Of a stretch of DNA of 56,292 nucleotides, positions 54,480-56,292 are shown piece by piece (position 1 is the first letter of the stretch; the number at the start of each line of letters is the position of its first letter). The notes below the pieces were generated by a model. That model searched no databases and was not told where the DNA came from. It was given only the letters and a program-made list of their open reading frames with translations. Source of the DNA: Leptospiraceae bacterium (GTDB lineage Bacteria > Spirochaetota > Leptospiria > Leptospirales > Leptospiraceae). Location: NCBI GenBank assembly GCA_017996175.1, contig JAGOHK010000018.1, forward strand, positions 1 through 56,292, in the 5' to 3' direction. Position numbers and translations under genes: made by a program.

Positions 54480-55394
54480 TTAAAACAAAGGACCTTCTAG
54501 TTGTATATTAGCTTGGTTTATAGAGCTAGAATTTCCAATCACTTCAATTTCTTTGGATTCCTGTTCTAAATTAAAAACTACTTTAAAAAAATTTCCATTA
54601 TAAGACCTAGAAAGTTCTAGGAGTATAATCTTATTATCCTCGGTGATAAGGAGCGGAAATTCAAAGTTAGACGCAATGGATTGAATCGTTTGTCTGAGTG
54701 GAAGATTGATTTTTTTAATTGGTTTCCAGGTTAGCTTATATAAAACGTCGTCTTCATTCTGTTTTTTTTCTGTATAAATTCCGCTGTTCTCTTCAAATAA
54801 ATAAGAATTTTCAGTTAAGAAAAATTCGTGAGGAATATAACGATGGTGTAAAGTTCGAATTTCAGGATAGGGAAAATTTTTCAGAGGGTAAAGATAATAA
54901 AACAAAATTCCAATGGTAAGTAAAAAAGCGGGAATCTGAATTTTATTTGGTTTAATGAATAAAAGAAATAAACCTACAGTGCCAATGATTGGATTTTGTG
55001 CTTTGAGTAAGGAATAAGAGGGGAAGTCATCTTCCCAGAGATGAAAGGTTTCAAAACCAAAAACTAGGAAAAAAAAATAAGGAGATAAAACGACACTTAG
55101 GAGTGGAGCGTGAATGAGGAAAGGTTTCTTGCTGAATACTAAAACAGAAATAAGAAAAACAATCTGAATTAGAATTGTATACCAACTAAAATAAATTGAT
55201 TTGAATTCAAAAAATTTAGTATGGGAAAAACTACTGAGATAAAATGTAGCATAGAATAGAATGGAAAAAAAAATAAATAAGGGAAACTTTTTAATTTTTT
55301 CAATCAGTCGAATATTTTGAAACGTTACAATACTCCAAAACAAGCAGGAAAATATGCTTAAATTAATTGAAAATGTAATTGCTTCGACTATCAT
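54480..55394 (-). CDS. Multi-pass membrane protein of unknown function
   Basis: A 304-residue protein with about six hydrophobic helices in the first ~175 residues (for example FPLFIFFSILFYATFYL, SVVLSPYFFFLVFGF) and a soluble C-terminal domain of about 120 residues rich in beta-type sequence. I do not recognise a family. It is convergent with the M23 gene, two bases apart, and divergent from the bifunctional-nuclease gene. The N-terminal part recalls the histidine-kinase-like 7TM sensors in layout only. Confidence 0.75.
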   Translation of the reverse strand: MIVEAITFSINLSIFSCLFWSIVTFQNIRLIEKIKKFPLFIFFSILFYATFYLSSFSHTKFFEFKSIYFSWYTILIQIVFLISVLVFSKKPFLIHAPLLSVVLSPYFFFLVFGFETFHLWEDDFPSYSLLKAQNPIIGTVGLFLLFIKPNKIQIPAFLLTIGILFYYLYPLKNFPYPEIRTLHHRYIPHEFFLTENSYLFEENSGIYTEKKQNEDDVLYKLTWKPIKKINLPLRQTIQSIASNFEFPLLITEDNKIILLELSRSYNGNFFKVVFNLEQESKEIEVIGNSSSINQANIQLEGPLF

Positions 55395-55468
55395 ATTTAC
55401 CCTAAATTTGTTTAATGACCATATTATTTTGGCTTTAAAAAAAACTAACTACTATTATGGTGTGATTC

Positions 55469-56050
55469 ATGGACTTGATTGAAGTAAAAATTTCTGATAT
55501 TACTCTTACAAATGTTGGATTTGCTGTCTTTCTAAAACCTAAAGAAGAAATGAATGATTCCAAAGTGGTTCCCATTTTCATAGGTCCTCTGGAAACACAT
55601 GCGATAACAAGCGTTCTAGATGGAATTACTCCCCCTAGACCAATGACTCATGATTTAATTATGATGTTTATTCCCGTACTCGGCGCACAGATTATAAAAG
55701 TTACCATTGATGAGATTGTAGACAATACATTTTATGCAAAAATTTCTGTTCGTAAAGATGAGGAGATATTTTTAATCGATGCCCGCCCGTCTGATTCAAT
55801 TGCAATTGCGCTTCGTGCAGAAGCTCCCATTTTTATTACCCAAAATGTTCTAGATGAAGCGGGTGTAGTCATGCGAGGTGGAGAAATTCCATCTGAGCCA
55901 AACCTCCAAGAAATATCAATTCCCGATCAGCCGCCTAAGACTCAATTGCAAATATTAGAGGAGTCTCTTGCAAACGCAATTAAAGCAGAGGACTATGAGT
56001 CAGCAGCTAGGATTCGGGATCAGATTAAGAATATTATTAAAAGCTCTTAG
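55469..56050 (+). CDS. Bifunctional nuclease (BFN/DUF151) domain protein with C-terminal UVR motif
   Basis: A 193-residue protein. Residues 1-135 are the BFN/DUF151 domain (VVPIFIGPLETHAI, then DARPSDSIAIALRAEAPIF). The end (TQLQILEESLANAIKAEDYE, then SAARIRDQIKNI) is a UVR motif as in UvrB/UvrC. The domain has nuclease activity in some homologues and elsewhere is a conserved partner of unknown role. The BFN-UVR fusion is known in several bacterial phyla. A TlpA-like gene starts 9 bp later. Confidence 0.9.
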   Translation: MDLIEVKISDITLTNVGFAVFLKPKEEMNDSKVVPIFIGPLETHAITSVLDGITPPRPMTHDLIMMFIPVLGAQIIKVTIDEIVDNTFYAKISVRKDEEIFLIDARPSDSIAIALRAEAPIFITQNVLDEAGVVMRGGEIPSEPNLQEISIPDQPPKTQLQILEESLANAIKAEDYESAARIRDQIKNIIKSS

Positions 56051-56059
56051 AAGTTGACT

Positions 56060-56292
56060 ATGAAAAAGCTTCTATTGATTTTTCTTGTTTTGTTTTCTTT
56101 TTCGTGTCGCAAGGAATTTTCCGCTCCGTATATGGATGTGGAGCTAAAAGATTGGAATGGCAAAGAAAGAAAAATTCGAGACTACAAAGGCAAAGTATTA
56201 ATCCTAGATTTTTGGGCAAGTTGGTGTGAGCCTTGTCGAAAAGCCGCGCCCGTCATTGAACTTCTGCACGAAAAAGGAAATCCGGATAATTT
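56060..56292 (+). CDS. TlpA/ResA-like thiol-disulfide lipoprotein (partial, cut by window end)
   Basis: Begins MKKLLLIFLVLFSFSC, a lipoprotein signal, then KDWNGKERKIRDYKGKVLIL and the thioredoxin-like active site FWASWCEPCRKAAP. The frame is open to the window end (77 codons seen). By family, such proteins reduce or oxidise disulfides in the periplasm, for example in cytochrome maturation. It follows the BFN gene by 9 bp. Confidence 0.9.
   Translation, partial: MKKLLLIFLVLFSFSCRKEFSAPYMDVELKDWNGKERKIRDYKGKVLILDFWASWCEPCRKAAPVIELLHEKGNPDN

Overview
This is a low-GC window (roughly 35% by eye) that reads like the chromosome of a spirochaete of the Leptospiraceae, or a close uncultured relative. 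Pointers are an MlaE permease fused to a STAS domain, spirochaete-style lipoboxes, frequent TTG starts, long chimeric GAF-SpoIIE signalling proteins, an AfsA-like protein and a CheW-CheA-CheB-CheY cluster. The assignment is an inference from gene content. There is no rRNA, no CRISPR array and no recognisable phage or transposase.

Layout. Positions 1-3524 hold an Mla/MCE lipid-transport operon (permease, ATPase, MCE protein, auxiliary lipoprotein). On the minus strand follow a CoA-disulfide reductase-rhodanese enzyme with a palindromic operator (3630-5320), a 2689-residue lipoprotein (PD40 propeller, TPR-like helices, two CHAT-like regions without catalytic His/Cys; 5351-13420) and an NmrA-type reductase. 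Positions 14310-17500 are an accessory island with two toxin-antitoxin modules (TumE-like and VapBC-like) set among gene remnants repeated two or three times, a 9-bp tandem repeat and a 215-bp MITE-like element.

Positions 17510-32320 look like one long operon: an AfsA-type hotdog protein with a C-terminal PilZ domain (5' end split by a frameshift in a T8 tract), two HAD phosphatase-like proteins, two giant paralogues (Hanks kinase, AAA/STAND ATPase, helical repeats, GAF, SpoIIE/PP2C phosphatase) and two STAS antagonists. A carbon-starvation transporter (cstA) and two more STAS genes on the opposite strand follow. This is the best candidate for an undescribed system: a possible butenolide-like signal maker encoded with kinase/phosphatase receivers and four phosphorylatable STAS proteins.

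The rest is mostly core: dnaE, a NagX/HgsNAT-like membrane protein, a CHASE4-like sensor without an output domain, a flavin oxidoreductase, 5-formyl-THF cyclo-ligase, a chemotaxis operon in which CheA carries a CheC/CheX-like C-terminus, scpA-scpB-pheA-tyrA, a tRNA with anticodon CAU, a family-2 glycosyltransferase, an M23 lipoprotein, an unknown membrane protein, a bifunctional-nuclease/UVR protein and the start of a TlpA-like lipoprotein.

Several small repeat families are scattered through the window. Two of them alter proteins directly: a 123-bp palindromic element inserted in frame in the second giant kinase, and a 158-bp element that supplies the last residues and stop codon of the flavoprotein and the probable ribosome binding site of the next gene.
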